A stretch of DNA of 64,000 nt from Streptomyces virginiae (GTDB taxonomy: Bacteria; Actinomycetota; Actinomycetes; Streptomycetales; Streptomycetaceae), in NCBI RefSeq assembly GCF_000720455.1, contig NZ_JOAK01000001.1:372001-436000 (forward strand). The letters run 5' to 3'. How positions within the stretch are numbered: the first letter of the stretch is position 1; every line of letters starts with the position of its first letter. Below are positions 55,781 through 64,000 of the stretch, piece after piece. A program made the translations under genes and the position numbers. The notes beneath the pieces were generated by a model, which saw only the letters and a program-made list of their open reading frames with translations, was not told where the DNA came from and searched no databases.

Positions 55781-56272
55781 GTGAGCGACGACGACTGGCG
55801 CAGCGACCGCATCGGCAGCGCGCACCGCGGCGTGAACCCCACCGTCCTGCGCCGCCTCACCGCCGGCTTCGCCGTCATCGGGGACCGGCAGTTCCTCCCG
55901 GGCTACTCGGTACTGCTGACCGACGACCCGGCCGTGACCCGGCTCTCGGACCTGCCCCGGCCGCGCAGGACCGCGTACCTCGCGGACACGGAGCGGCTGG
56001 CCGAGGCCGTCGAGCGGGCCTGCGCGCGGCTCGACCCGGCCTTCCGCCGGGTCAACATCGAGATCCTCGGCAACACCGACCCCTACCTCCACGCCCACGT
56101 CTGGCCCCGCTACGACTGGGAGCCCGACGACCGCGTCGGACGGCCCGTGTGGCTCTACGAGGAGGAGTGCTGGCGCGGCGAGCGGCACGCGCTGGGTCCG
56201 CGCCACGACGCCCTGCGGGCAGCGATCGGCGAGGAACTGGACCGGATCGGAGCGGCCGTGGCGGCGCCCTGA
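55781..56272 (+). CDS. HIT-like nucleotide hydrolase with altered motif
   Basis: 163 residues. It follows the histidine-triad fold (PGYSVLLTDDPAVTRLSDLP in the middle), and near the C-terminus has TDPYLHAHVWPRYDWE. The usual H-x-H-x-H becomes Y-x-H-x-H, keeping the central nucleophilic His. Such proteins hydrolyse dinucleoside polyphosphates or nucleotide adducts. The GTG at 55781 follows GGAG by seven bases. Its stop codon lies inside a tandem repeat tract. Confidence 0.75.
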   Translation: MSDDDWRSDRIGSAHRGVNPTVLRRLTAGFAVIGDRQFLPGYSVLLTDDPAVTRLSDLPRPRRTAYLADTERLAEAVERACARLDPAFRRVNIEILGNTDPYLHAHVWPRYDWEPDDRVGRPVWLYEEECWRGERHALGPRHDALRAAIGEELDRIGAAVAAP

Positions 56273-56332
56273 CCCAGGCGCCCTGACCCAGGCGCTCAGG
56301 CGCTCAGGCGCCCAGACGCCCAGACGCCCAGA
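56263..56332. repeat. Compound minisatellite overlapping a stop codon
   Basis: Two exact 14-bp units (GGCGCCCTGACCCA, 56263-56276 and 56277-56290), two 8-bp units (GGCGCTCA, 56291-56306), then three 8-bp units (CGCCCAGA, 56309-56332). The first 14-bp unit includes the TGA of the HIT-like gene. Slippage here could change the gene's end. Confidence 0.75.
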
Positions 56333-56378
56333 CGCCCGGTCGAGCGGCCGCCCCGAAGGAGGGCGGTGAGCCCGCCGC

Positions 56379-56768
56379 TCAGTCCGCCACCAGGGGTTCG
56401 ACGTATCCCGCCCGCCAGCTCGGGGCGGGGTCCTGGCCGGGGCTGGTCCAGTACTCCCGCGCTTCCACGATCTCCCCGTCGTGCACGGTCCACAGGGAGA
56501 CGGCCCGGTAGACGACGTGGTCCTGGGGCATCTCCACCTCGGTGACGACGTGGTCCCCGTCGGCCAGGATGCGGAGCACGCGCACGGGCTTCTCGTCCGA
56601 GTAGCCGTCGTCGCTGTTCACGGCGATGAAGTTGGCGCGCCCGACGATGCGCTCACCGCTCACGGGCCACTCGATGACGGCGTCCTCGGCGATGAGCCCG
56701 GCCACGCCGTCCCAGTCGCGTGCCTCGATCCGCTCCCACAGTCGTGCCACTACCCTCAACGGCTCCAT
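56379..56768 (-). CDS. NTF2/SnoaL-like protein
   Basis: 129 residues of the NTF2-like cone fold: RLWERIEARDWDGVAGLIAED at the start, AVIEWPVSGERIVGRANFIA, then EVEMPQDHVVYRAVSLWTVHDGEIVEAREYW. Members are small isomerases, cyclases or ligand binders; no catalytic residue can be assigned. ATG at 56768. It lies 80 bp after the kinase gene on the same strand. Confidence 0.8.
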   Translation of the reverse strand: MEPLRVVARLWERIEARDWDGVAGLIAEDAVIEWPVSGERIVGRANFIAVNSDDGYSDEKPVRVLRILADGDHVVTEVEMPQDHVVYRAVSLWTVHDGEIVEAREYWTSPGQDPAPSWRAGYVEPLVAD

Positions 56769-56848
56769 GTGCCGCAGTGTCCGGCAGCCCGGGCGCATGC
56801 AACAAGCTTTGCCTGCAGGCTTATTGACCTCGACACAAACGGTGCCGG

Positions 56849-58408
56849 TCACTGCCTCCGGTAGTCGAGCGGGGGACTGTCGCTGCCCGCCAGCTCTCTG
56901 CGCAGGACGCCGTCGGGCAGAAGCCGCAGCAGGCTCCGGCCGCCCGGCGTGCAGGTCGGCGGGGCGCCCGAGGTGACGGTGGAGGCGTCCAGCTCCACGG
57001 GATCGGGCACGGCCAGCAGGGGCGCGGTCCAGGCGCAGGCGAATCCGGGGTCCTGGACGGACAGGGACATCACCTGTTCGCCGACGCGGCCGGGCGCGAG
57101 GGTGAGCCGCCAGGTCTGGCTGCCGCGGACTGCCTGCCAGGTGCCGGTGTAGGCCTCGGGCAGGCCGCCGGCCGCCGGGGCCGGGGACGGCGCGGACCCC
57201 ATGGCCGAAGCGGAGGCTGAAGCGGAAGTGGAACCCGAGGCGGAGGCCGGGCCCGGCCCGGCCGTCCCCGGCGTACGGGAACTCGTGACGGGCGGTCGCG
57301 GATCGTCGGCCCCGCTCATGACCGCGTACACGGTGCCGGCCGACAGGACCGCGACGACCGCGGCGACCGCGAGGAGCAGGGCGGTGGACGCCATCCAGGG
57401 CCGGGTCGGAGGGTCCGGTTCCGGCGGCGGGTAGGCGGAGTAGGAGGGCGGCAGCGGAGGCGGCGCCGGCATCGCACGGTCCGGCCCGGCGTCCTCACGG
57501 TCCAGCAGCTGTACGGCGTGCCGCCCGAGCCGGGCCACCAGCGGGGCCGGCAGCCAGGGCTCCAGGGCCCTCCCGTCGGCCACGGTGTCGTCCGCGCCGA
57601 CCCGGGCCAGTACCTCGGCGGGCCCGGGCCGCGCGCCCGGATCCCGGTGCAGGCAGTCCCGTACGAGGCCGAGCAGCTGGGCCGGTACGCCGGCCAGGTC
57701 GGGTTCCGCTTCGGTGCTGCGCAGCAGGAGTGCCGCGAGGCCGCCGGGCTGCTCCGCGTCGCCGAAGGGCAGCCGCCCCGTGGCCGCGTACGCCAGGACC
57801 GCACCGAGGCAGAAGACGTCGCACGCGGCGGTCACCGGCTCGCCGCGGATCTGCTCGGGGGCCATGAAGCCGGGAGAGCCGATGACTTCGCCGGCCCGGG
57901 TCAGGCCGGCGTCGTACCCGGTGGGGGCGCGGGCGATGCCGAAGTCGATGACGCGGGGCCCGTCGAGGGTGATCAGCACGTTCGAGGGCTTCAGGTCGCG
58001 GTGGACGATGCCGGCGCGGTGGATGTCCTGGAGGGCGTGCGCGAGGCCGGCGGCCAGGATCCGCAACGATCGGTCCGGCAGCGGACCGAAGTCGTGGGCG
58101 ACGACCCGGCGCAGGCTCGGCCCGGCGACGTAGCCGGTGGCGAACCAGGGGGTCGGCGCCTCGGTGTCAGCGTCGAGGACCGGGGCGGTCCACTCGCCGC
58201 CGACCCGACGGGCCGCGTCGACCTCCTGGCGGAACCGGATGCGGAACTCCTCGCGGGCGGCGAGCCCGGGGTGGACGAGTTTGACCGCGACGGTGCGGCC
58301 GCGGTCGGAGCGGGCGAGGTAGACCTGGCCCATCCCTCCGGCTCCGAGCCGTGAGAGCAGGCGGTAGGGGCCGATGCGGTGCGGGTCGTGCGGATGCAGT
58401 TGTTCCAT
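56849..58408 (-). CDS. Membrane Ser/Thr protein kinase
   Basis: 519 residues. Kinase domain about 10-270: glycine loop RLGAGGMGQVYLA, Lys in VAVKLVH, catalytic HRDLKPSNVL, DFGIAR and APEQIRGE. A Pro-rich linker (about 315-345) leads to one span (ALLLAVAAVVAVLSAGTVYAV), and outside a Ser/Ala repeat and a 115-residue beta domain (AYTGTWQAVRGSQTWRLTL) that resembles a lipocalin-like sensor. It has no PASTA repeats. The start ATG at 58408 lies 12 bases after GGAGGA. Confidence 0.9.
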   Translation of the reverse strand: MEQLHPHDPHRIGPYRLLSRLGAGGMGQVYLARSDRGRTVAVKLVHPGLAAREEFRIRFRQEVDAARRVGGEWTAPVLDADTEAPTPWFATGYVAGPSLRRVVAHDFGPLPDRSLRILAAGLAHALQDIHRAGIVHRDLKPSNVLITLDGPRVIDFGIARAPTGYDAGLTRAGEVIGSPGFMAPEQIRGEPVTAACDVFCLGAVLAYAATGRLPFGDAEQPGGLAALLLRSTEAEPDLAGVPAQLLGLVRDCLHRDPGARPGPAEVLARVGADDTVADGRALEPWLPAPLVARLGRHAVQLLDREDAGPDRAMPAPPPLPPSYSAYPPPEPDPPTRPWMASTALLLAVAAVVAVLSAGTVYAVMSGADDPRPPVTSSRTPGTAGPGPASASGSTSASASASAMGSAPSPAPAAGGLPEAYTGTWQAVRGSQTWRLTLAPGRVGEQVMSLSVQDPGFACAWTAPLLAVPDPVELDASTVTSGAPPTCTPGGRSLLRLLPDGVLRRELAGSDSPPLDYRRQ

Positions 58409-58562
58409 GGCCGGGTGGTCCTCCCCCTGCTGGCCGAACAGCTCCGCTGGGAAGGACGGTCGGGGGCGCCCGCCGGTTGCCTCCGGCGGCCCCCGCAGGG
58501 GCCCGAAACCCTGAGCGAACGGCTCACTCGACGGGGCTCGGGCCCGGAGGGCGGGGCCGTCG

Positions 58563-59168
58563 TCAGACCCCGGCCCGGCCGTGCCCCCCGCCCGTACCGA
58601 GCGGACCGACCGCAGAGGGACCGCCCGGATCAGCCGGACCGTCCGGACCACCCCGATCAGCCGGATCACCCGCATCACCCGGGTCGGCCGGGTCGCGCGG
58701 TGCGGGCAGGGTGTCCAGTGCCGCGGCGAGGCGCTCCAGGACCCGGACCGTCTCCGCGAAGGCGGTGTCGCCCAGCTCCGCCGCGAGGCGGGTGGCCATC
58801 GCCGCATGCCCCGGACCGATCCGGTCCACCGCCGCGCGGCCCTCCTGCGTCGGCCGCAGCAGCTTCGCCCGCCGGTGCGCGGGGTTCGGCGCGTACTCCG
58901 CGAGGCCCTTGGCGACGAGCAGGTCCGCGATGCGCTGGACGCTCTGCCGGGTGATCCCCATGTTCCGGGCGATGCCCGCGACGGGCAGCGGCTCCCGCAG
59001 CACCGCTCCCAGCACCTGCCACCAGGCGGCGGTCAGCCCGGCGGGCCGTGCCAGCTCCTCGGAGAGGGAGAGGAACTGGCCGTTCAGCCGGAACACCCCG
59101 AGCGCGGTGCGGCTCAGCAGGTCCTGCCGGGTCCGGGTCGACCCGGGCGGCGACAGCGGCTCAAGCAT
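58563..59168 (-). CDS. MarR-family regulator with low-complexity tail
   Basis: 201 residues. The winged helix spans about 45-115 (WWQVLGAVLREPLPVAGIARNMGITRQSVQRIADLLVAKGL, then HRRAKLLRPTQEG). The last 45 residues are Asp/Pro/Gly repeats from a short-period DNA tract. It overlaps the DJ-1-like gene by 8 bp and follows it in the transcript, so it probably autoregulates through the palindromes at 59967-60002. Confidence 0.85.
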   Translation of the reverse strand: MLEPLSPPGSTRTRQDLLSRTALGVFRLNGQFLSLSEELARPAGLTAAWWQVLGAVLREPLPVAGIARNMGITRQSVQRIADLLVAKGLAEYAPNPAHRRAKLLRPTQEGRAAVDRIGPGHAAMATRLAAELGDTAFAETVRVLERLAAALDTLPAPRDPADPGDAGDPADRGGPDGPADPGGPSAVGPLGTGGGHGRAGV

Positions 59169-59793
59169 CGCCGGCCGCCGATGCCGCCATCAGGACCGGG
59201 TACGCGCTCGCGTCGGAGTCGTGGAAGAGCCCGTACCAGGCGTCCAGGACGTCCGGCTTGTAGACGTCCAGGCGGGCGAAGACCTCGCGGGCGAAGGCGA
59301 CCGGCTCCGTCGGACCCGCGGTGATCAGGTCCCCGTCGGTCACCGCGTCGGCCTCGACGTAGTTCCCGGCACCGCCGTAGCCCGGCTGTTCCGCCAGGTA
59401 GAAGGAGACCCCGCTGGTGTGGGCGCGGTCGTCCAGCAGGCCCTCGCGGGCGAGGCCGGCGGTGGCCCCGCAGATCGCCGCGACCGGCACCCCGGCGGCC
59501 AGGAACTCCCGGGCCTTCGCCGCGAAGGGCGCCAGTTCGTCGCCCGTGTCCCACAAGGAGGCGCCGGTGAGGATCAGCAGCGAGGAGTCCTCCGGTCGCA
59601 GATCGGCGAGCCCCAGGTCAGGCTGGATGCGGATGCCGCCCATGGTGGTGACGGGCGCTCCGGCGGCGAAGCCGACCGTCCGCACGACGTGGCCGCGCTG
59701 GGTGAGGTGCGCGGTGGTGTGGCCGGTCTCCCAGTCCGCGTACGTGTCGTAGACCGCGAGGTGGACGGGCTTGCGTGCAGCGGTCTCGCTCAT
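59161..59793 (-). CDS. DJ-1/PfpI family protein
   Basis: 210 residues of the DJ-1/glutamine-amidotransferase-like fold, with the nucleophile Cys in VAAICGATAGLAREGLL (about 110) and the nearby DLGLADLRPEDSSLLIL acid region. Members are glyoxalase-like, chaperone or isonitrile-hydratase enzymes; with a MarR regulator in the same operon, a role in electrophile or oxidative stress is plausible. ATG at 59793 follows GGAGGCGACAC. Its leader holds two operator palindromes. Confidence 0.82.
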   Translation of the reverse strand: MSETAARKPVHLAVYDTYADWETGHTTAHLTQRGHVVRTVGFAAGAPVTTMGGIRIQPDLGLADLRPEDSSLLILTGASLWDTGDELAPFAAKAREFLAAGVPVAAICGATAGLAREGLLDDRAHTSGVSFYLAEQPGYGGAGNYVEADAVTDGDLITAGPTEPVAFAREVFARLDVYKPDVLDAWYGLFHDSDASAYPVLMAASAAGDA

Positions 59794-59966
59794 GGTGTGT
59801 CGCCTCCAGCGTCGGTGGTGCCAGGTGCCTGCGGCGCTCGCAGGGGCCCGGAGCGGACTCCGGGGTGGGCCCGATGGGCCGGAGCGGTCCGTGACGGCCG
59901 AGTGGTCCCGGGTGCTCGCGGTGCGTGCCGCGAGGCCGTCGTACCGGCCCTTCCATGAAAAGCGCC

Positions 59967-60002
59967 TATGACAAGAGACTGTCATATCGACAGGATGCTG
60001 TC
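59967..60002. promoter_or_regulatory. Two palindromes before the DJ-1/MarR operon
   Basis: TATGACA-6-TGTCATA (59967-59986) and GACAG-4-CTGTC (59989-60002) are adjacent and share the core TGACA. A consensus TTGACA (minus strand, 60004-59999) overlaps the second. The 320-bp divergent gap 59794-60113 holds no gene, only these sites and the promoter of the aminotransferase. Confidence 0.75.
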
Positions 60003-60113
60003 AATACTTCGGGCCGGCGCTCCGGCGGCGCAGACAGACTGCCGAGACCGGCCCGCCACCCCCATACAGTCCGCCGATATCCCTCCCCACCTGCGCACTT
60101 CTAGCGTGTCGCC

Positions 60114-61472
60114 ATGACCCCTCATGCCACCCCGCACACCCTTGCCGCCGTGAAGGACGCAGACCGGAAGCACGTCTTCCATTCCTGGTCCGCCCAGGCC
60201 CTGATCGACCCGCTCGCCGTCGCGGGGGCCGAGGGCTCCTACTTCTGGGACTACGAGGGCAAGCGCTACCTCGACTTCTCCTCCCAGCTGGTGAACACCA
60301 ACATCGGTCACCAGCACCCCAAGGTCGTCGCCGCGATCCAGGAGCAGGCCGCCCGGCTCTGCACCCTCGCGCCCGGCTTCGCCGTCGACGTCCGCTCCGA
60401 GGCCGCACGCCTCATCGCCGAGCGGACCCCCGGCGACCTGGACAAGATCTTCTTCACCAACGGCGGCGCCGAGGCCGTCGAGAACGCCGTCCGCATGGCC
60501 CGTCTGCACACGGGCCGCGCCAAGGTGCTCTCCACCTACCGCTCGTACCACGGCGCCACCGCCGCCGCGATCAACCTGACCGGCGACCCGCGCCGCTGGC
60601 CGTCCGACACGGCCGCCGCCGGTGTCGTGCACTTCTGGGGCCCGTACCTCTACCGCTCGGCCTTCCACGCGACCACCGAGGCCGAGGAGTGCGAGCGCGC
60701 CCTCGCCCACCTCGCCGACACCATCGCCTTCGAGGGCCCGCAGTCGATCGCGGCGATCATCCTGGAGAGCGTGCCCGGGACCGCCGGCATCATGGTCCCG
60801 CCCGCCGGCTACCTCGCGGGCGTCCGCGAGCTCTGCGACCGCCACGGCATCGTCTTCATCCTCGACGAGGTCATGGCCGGTTTCGGCCGCACCGGCAAGT
60901 GGTTCGCCGCCGACCACTGGGACGTCACCCCCGACCTCATCACCTTCGCCAAGGGCGTCAACAGCGGCTACGTGCCGCTCGGTGGCGTCGCCATCTCGGC
61001 GGCCATCGCCGAGACCTTCGCCACCCGCCCCTACCCGGGCGGGCTGACGTACTCCGGCCACCCCCTGGCCTGCGCCGCCGCGGTCGCGACGATCACCACG
61101 ATGGAGGAGGAGGGCGTCGTCGAGCACGCCGCCCACCTCGGCGAGAACGTGATCGGCCCGGCGCTCGCCGAGCTCGCCGAGCGCCACCCCTCGGTCGGCG
61201 AGGTCCGCGGCCTCGGCGCCTTCTGGGCCCTGGAACTCGTACGGGACAAGGAGACGCGAGAGCCGCTCGTCCCGTACAACGCGGCCGGTGCGGACAACGC
61301 CCCGATGGCCGAGTTCGCGGCGGCCTGCAAGGCCTCCGGGCTGTGGCCCTTCGTCAACATGAACCGCACCCACGTCGTCCCCGCCTGCACCATCACGGAG
61401 GCGGAGGCGAAGGAGGGCCTGGCCCTGCTGGACGACGCGCTGACGGTCGCCGACCGCCACACCACCGCGTAA
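60114..61472 (+). CDS. Class III omega-aminotransferase
   Basis: 452 residues. Features: DYEGKRYLDFSSQLVNTNIGHQHP, FFTNGGAEAVENAVRMAR, YRSYHGATAAAINLTGD (PLP ring stacking), ILDEVMAGFGRTGKWFA (PLP Asp), the Schiff-base Lys in TFAKGVNSGYVPLGG, and TYSGHPLACAAA. It transfers amino groups from an omega-amino substrate such as beta-alanine, taurine or a diamine. The GntR gene downstream suggests control by the substrate. It is in the group annotated as aspartate aminotransferase family, which is a misleading name. Confidence 0.9.
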   Translation: MTPHATPHTLAAVKDADRKHVFHSWSAQALIDPLAVAGAEGSYFWDYEGKRYLDFSSQLVNTNIGHQHPKVVAAIQEQAARLCTLAPGFAVDVRSEAARLIAERTPGDLDKIFFTNGGAEAVENAVRMARLHTGRAKVLSTYRSYHGATAAAINLTGDPRRWPSDTAAAGVVHFWGPYLYRSAFHATTEAEECERALAHLADTIAFEGPQSIAAIILESVPGTAGIMVPPAGYLAGVRELCDRHGIVFILDEVMAGFGRTGKWFAADHWDVTPDLITFAKGVNSGYVPLGGVAISAAIAETFATRPYPGGLTYSGHPLACAAAVATITTMEEEGVVEHAAHLGENVIGPALAELAERHPSVGEVRGLGAFWALELVRDKETREPLVPYNAAGADNAPMAEFAAACKASGLWPFVNMNRTHVVPACTITEAEAKEGLALLDDALTVADRHTTA

Positions 61473-61634
61473 CCGGGTGCCCGGAGGGCGGTCGGTGGCG
61501 GTGGCCGGTTCGCGCCGGTGTGATTCTCGTCCTCACAGGGGTCGGATCCACACATAACCACCACCAACCGTCCGGTTTCGGCCTCGCTGTCTGGCCTATG
61601 GTGTCCGGAGCTCTACGACAGGAGACGGACCCCT

Positions 61635-62300
61635 ATGCCAGGCAGCGGCGCTGTCACCCGCAACACACTTCGCCAGCAGATCGCGGACGCGCTGCGTGAC
61701 GAGGTGCTCGCGGGACGCCTGCCTCCGGGGACCGAGTTCACCGTCAAGCAGATAGCCGAGCAGTACGAGGTCTCCGCCACCCCGGTGCGCGAGGCGCTCG
61801 TGGACCTCTCGGCCCAGGGACTGCTCGAACTGGTCCAGCACCGCGGCTTCCGCGTGCGGATCCTCTCGGTCGACGACTTCCGCGGGATGATCGAGGCCCG
61901 TGCGCTGGTCGTGGACGGCATCTTCCGCCGGCTCGCCGAGCGGGGCACCGCCCCCGGCTCCGGCGAGATGCTGGTGTCGGTGCGCCGCCGGGGCGAGGAG
62001 GCGCGCAGGGCGGCCGAGAGCGGCTCCCTGGAAGTGCTGATCGGCTACGACCTGCGCTTCTGGCGGGAACTGAGCGGGCTGGTCGCCAACACCTACATCA
62101 CCGAGTTCCTGCACCGCATCCGTGTGCAGTGCTGGGTCTTCGCCGTCCCCCACCTCCAGCGCGAGGAGCAGCTGCGCGAAGCGCTATGGGACGGCCACAG
62201 CGCTCTGGTGGACGCCGTGACGCTGGCGGACGCCGACGCGGTGCGCCGCATCGTGCAGGGCTACAACGAGCACGCGCTGGCCTGGGCCGCCCGGCTCTGA
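61635..62300 (+). CDS. GntR/FadR-type regulator
   Basis: 221 residues. The N-terminal winged helix (NTLRQQIADALRDEVLAGRLPPGTEF, then IAEQYEVSATPVREALVDLSAQGLL) spans about 8-75, and the all-helical FCD effector domain follows, with RRRGEEARRAAESG and the LRFWRELSGLVANTYI region. It is 162 bp after the aminotransferase gene with its own leader, so it likely regulates that gene in response to its amine or product. Confidence 0.9.
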   Translation: MPGSGAVTRNTLRQQIADALRDEVLAGRLPPGTEFTVKQIAEQYEVSATPVREALVDLSAQGLLELVQHRGFRVRILSVDDFRGMIEARALVVDGIFRRLAERGTAPGSGEMLVSVRRRGEEARRAAESGSLEVLIGYDLRFWRELSGLVANTYITEFLHRIRVQCWVFAVPHLQREEQLREALWDGHSALVDAVTLADADAVRRIVQGYNEHALAWAARL

Positions 62301-62404
62301 CCCCGGGGGCGTCCCCGCGGCCCGTAGTTCTGCGCACCCCTTCGCGGAGGGTGTCCGGCACACTACGCTGGCCGAATCGGCGACAACGACTGATCGGAGG
62401 CCGA

Positions 62405-63055
62405 GTGGCCTGTGACCTGTGGCTGGTCCCCCTTGTCGACGTGCTGTGCCACAGCCCCGACAACCCCTTCGCGGAAGAGATCGCCTCGTACGACAAGGCG
62501 CTGGGTGAGGCCGGACTCCCGTCCGTGCCCGTGTTCGCGTACATGCCGGGTCTGAGCGGGGACGTCGCCCCGGTCGCCGGTTTCGACTACGACGCCCTGC
62601 ATTTCCTGAGACGGGCCTACCTGCTCCAGCTCTGCGGCCTGCCGGTGACCCCGGTGGACGAGCTGGGCGGGGACTACGAACAGCTGCTGGAGATGTTCGA
62701 ACCCACCGCGCAGCAGTCGCACCTGGTGTGGCACTACGACCACGCGGGCGCGTACGTGCCGGTGGACTTCGCGGCGCCGCTGGCGAACGAGGAGCTGCTC
62801 GCCGGAGGCGGACCGCTGGGGTCCGCGCAGGGGCTGCTGCGGGAGCTGCTGTTCGTCGCCCCCGCCATCGGAATAGACCCGGGGAACCCGCCCGCGGCGC
62901 CGGCGCCGCCCGGGCGGCCGACGTCGCTGGAGGAGCCGGCGGGACCGGTCCCGTACGACGGCAGCCCCTTCGCCCGTGAGCGGCACGTCTGGCTGGGACT
63001 GCACGCGGCGGCGACGCGCAGTCTCGGACAGGGCTCGATGATCATCTTCAGCTGA
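62405..63055 (+). CDS. Conserved actinomycete protein of unknown function
   Basis: 216 residues. The N-terminus (ACDLWLVPLVDVLCHSPDNPFA) looks conserved and structured; around 60-75 is FDYDALHFLRRAYLLQLCGLP; from about 160 a Pro/Ala linker leads to RERHVWLGLHAAATRSLGQGS. No signal peptide, no catalytic motif and no family recognised. The GTG at 62405 is chosen because GGAGG ends five bases upstream. It is 104 bp after the GntR gene and followed by a hairpin. Confidence 0.7.
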   Translation: MACDLWLVPLVDVLCHSPDNPFAEEIASYDKALGEAGLPSVPVFAYMPGLSGDVAPVAGFDYDALHFLRRAYLLQLCGLPVTPVDELGGDYEQLLEMFEPTAQQSHLVWHYDHAGAYVPVDFAAPLANEELLAGGGPLGSAQGLLRELLFVAPAIGIDPGNPPAAPAPPGRPTSLEEPAGPVPYDGSPFARERHVWLGLHAAATRSLGQGSMIIFS

Positions 63056-63061
63056 CCGGTG

Positions 63062-63083
63062 GGCGGGGCGGCCCCGCCCCGCC
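63062..63083. terminator. Hairpin between convergent genes
   Basis: 9-bp stem GGCGGGGCG with its complement (63062-63070 and 63075-63083), 4-base loop. Confidence 0.6.
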
Positions 63084-63094
63084 CCTCGGCCGGA

Positions 63095-63841
63095 TCAGCG
63101 CGGCTGCTCCGGCGGCCGCTGGCGCGGCATGTTCGGGCGGGTGCCGGGCGGCAGCGGGAAGCGGGCCGGCGGGACGTACGCGTCCGCGCGGGCCCCGGAG
63201 GCCCCCAGCGACTGCATCACCAGCGGCGCCGGGCCCGACCGGAACTCCACCATCCAGTCCGCCGTCTCCGACCGCACCAGCTCCGTGATGTCCTCGGAGA
63301 AGCGGCGCAGCACGGTCAGGCACCGCTCGGCGGCCTCGCTGGCGGTGCCCTCGGTGGGGCCGAGCACCTCGCGGACGTTCTCCGACGCCCAGTCGAACTG
63401 GAGGGTCTGCAGCCTGCGCTGCACCGCCTGGGCGGTGGCCACGTCCCGCATCCACCCCGACGTCAGCCCGAAGAACCGGTCGCAGGCCAGCGCGGCCGCA
63501 CCCAGCAGCAGCGCCAGGTACCCGTACGTCGACCCGCCCGGCGCCGAGCCCGTCAGTTCCAGCACCGGCATCGCGGCGCCGGTGACGGCCCCCAGGGCCG
63601 CGCCGACGCGCAGGACGCGCGCCCCCCGGCGCTTCCACGCCCGGTCGGACAGATACCACTCGGCGGTGCGCAGCGCGTCGGCCTCGACCCGCCGGTAGAG
63701 CTCGTCGAGCCGCTCGGCGGGTTCCCCCCAGTCCCCGAGGGGGAAGGGCCGACCGGTCAGATCGCCCGCCGCCATCGGTCCGCCGCCTTCCTCCCGGGGA
63801 TCCCGGGGTGGCCCCTCGGGCTGCATCTCCGGCTGGCTCAC
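63095..63841 (-). CDS. SLATT/DUF4231-like two-span membrane protein
   Basis: 248 residues. A disordered N-terminus is followed by ELYRRVEADALRTAEWYL and then two membrane spans close together (VGAALGAVTGAAMPVLEL and YGYLALLLGAAALAC) and a long helix (ATAQAVQRRLQTLQFDWASENVREVLG), the outline of SLATT-type proteins. Some SLATT proteins are effectors in nucleotide-signal defence systems, but no sensor or nucleotide synthase lies nearby, so a housekeeping role is as likely. GTG at 63841 with GGGAG seven bases upstream is taken; ATG at 63901 with AGGAAGAG is a real alternative. Confidence 0.7.
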   Translation of the reverse strand: MSQPEMQPEGPPRDPREEGGGPMAAGDLTGRPFPLGDWGEPAERLDELYRRVEADALRTAEWYLSDRAWKRRGARVLRVGAALGAVTGAAMPVLELTGSAPGGSTYGYLALLLGAAALACDRFFGLTSGWMRDVATAQAVQRRLQTLQFDWASENVREVLGPTEGTASEAAERCLTVLRRFSEDITELVRSETADWMVEFRSGPAPLVMQSLGASGARADAYVPPARFPLPPGTRPNMPRQRPPEQPR

Positions 63842-64000
63842 CCGGCACTCCCTCTGCCTGCGCTGACGTGTGGTGGTGCGCGTGTGCGCAATGATGCGCA
63901 TGCTCTTCCTACCTTCGAATGACGGGCGATGGACAACGAATCCCGCGATTTCCGCTCGCAAGGAGGTCTCCATCAGGTACGCGTACGCCCCGACTCTCAC

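Noticed and set aside
63095..63841. Nucleotide-signal defence system around the SLATT-like protein
   Set aside because: No nucleotidyltransferase, sensor or nuclease gene is adjacent on the visible side.
63902..64000. Frame continuing upstream of the SLATT-like gene to the window edge
   Set aside because: No ribosome binding site or conserved character; the edge also cuts it.

Overview
The window reads as a chromosomal segment of a Streptomyces. Evidence: very high GC with strong third-position bias; the dnaK-grpE-dnaJ-hspR operon with HspR operators (HAIR sites) in front of dnaK and clpB; a perfect Streptomyces-type parS centromere site; many GTG starts; and actinomycete families such as DUF2617, DUF3151, YbjN, a membrane-bound spermidine-synthase-like protein and PPOX proteins. 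The order dnaK, clpB, pyrE, fba, purA is the order I recall for the core of Streptomyces chromosomes near oriC, and the parS site agrees with an origin-proximal position.

Layout. 1-970: a cupin gene and a tRNA-Gly(TCC) with terminator; the flank may be an integration boundary. 1190-7830: small zinc-ribbon-like protein, dcd and a phosphoribosyltransferase, a Yip1 membrane protein, a secreted protein, duplicated hairpins, and a large membrane Fe-S oxidoreductase with a long Ala/Glu/Lys tail. 7830-18510: sugar transferase, heat-shock operon, a divergent regulator/secreted repeat-peptide/degenerate Rieske-like module (12846-14584), a PPOX flavoprotein, clpB and a YbjN protein. 18525-28211: mannosyltransferase-like protein, aminotransferase, a Cys/Gly/Ser-tailed small membrane protein, DUF2617, spermidine-synthase-like protein, CoxG-like protein, aldose epimerase, pyrE, parS, fba and DUF3151. 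28378-31477: tryptophan-to-anthranilate genes (kynA, kynU, probable formamidase).

31600-41910 holds three large secreted proteins built from modules marked RLLDTR, plus a truncated fourth copy. A PP2C phosphatase and a stand-alone MASE1 sensor lie among them. 41975-45380: purA, a degenerate diacylglycerol-kinase-like protein, a small membrane protein and a GbsR/MarR regulator divergent from a two-gene ABC exporter across a perfect palindromic operator. 47971-55567 is one minus-strand run: hydrolase, acyltransferase, two paralogous sensor kinase/response regulator pairs and a P450, mostly overlapping or close and so probably co-transcribed. 55781-63841: HIT-like protein, NTF2-like protein, Ser/Thr kinase, a MarR/DJ-1 pair with operator palindromes, class III aminotransferase, GntR regulator, an unknown conserved protein and a SLATT-like membrane protein.

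The best candidate for an undescribed system is 12846-14584. A LuxR-type regulator faces a two-gene operon encoding a secreted 85-residue peptide with three DTGWT repeats at an exact 13-residue period, translationally coupled to a 104-residue Rieske-fold protein that has lost its cluster ligands.
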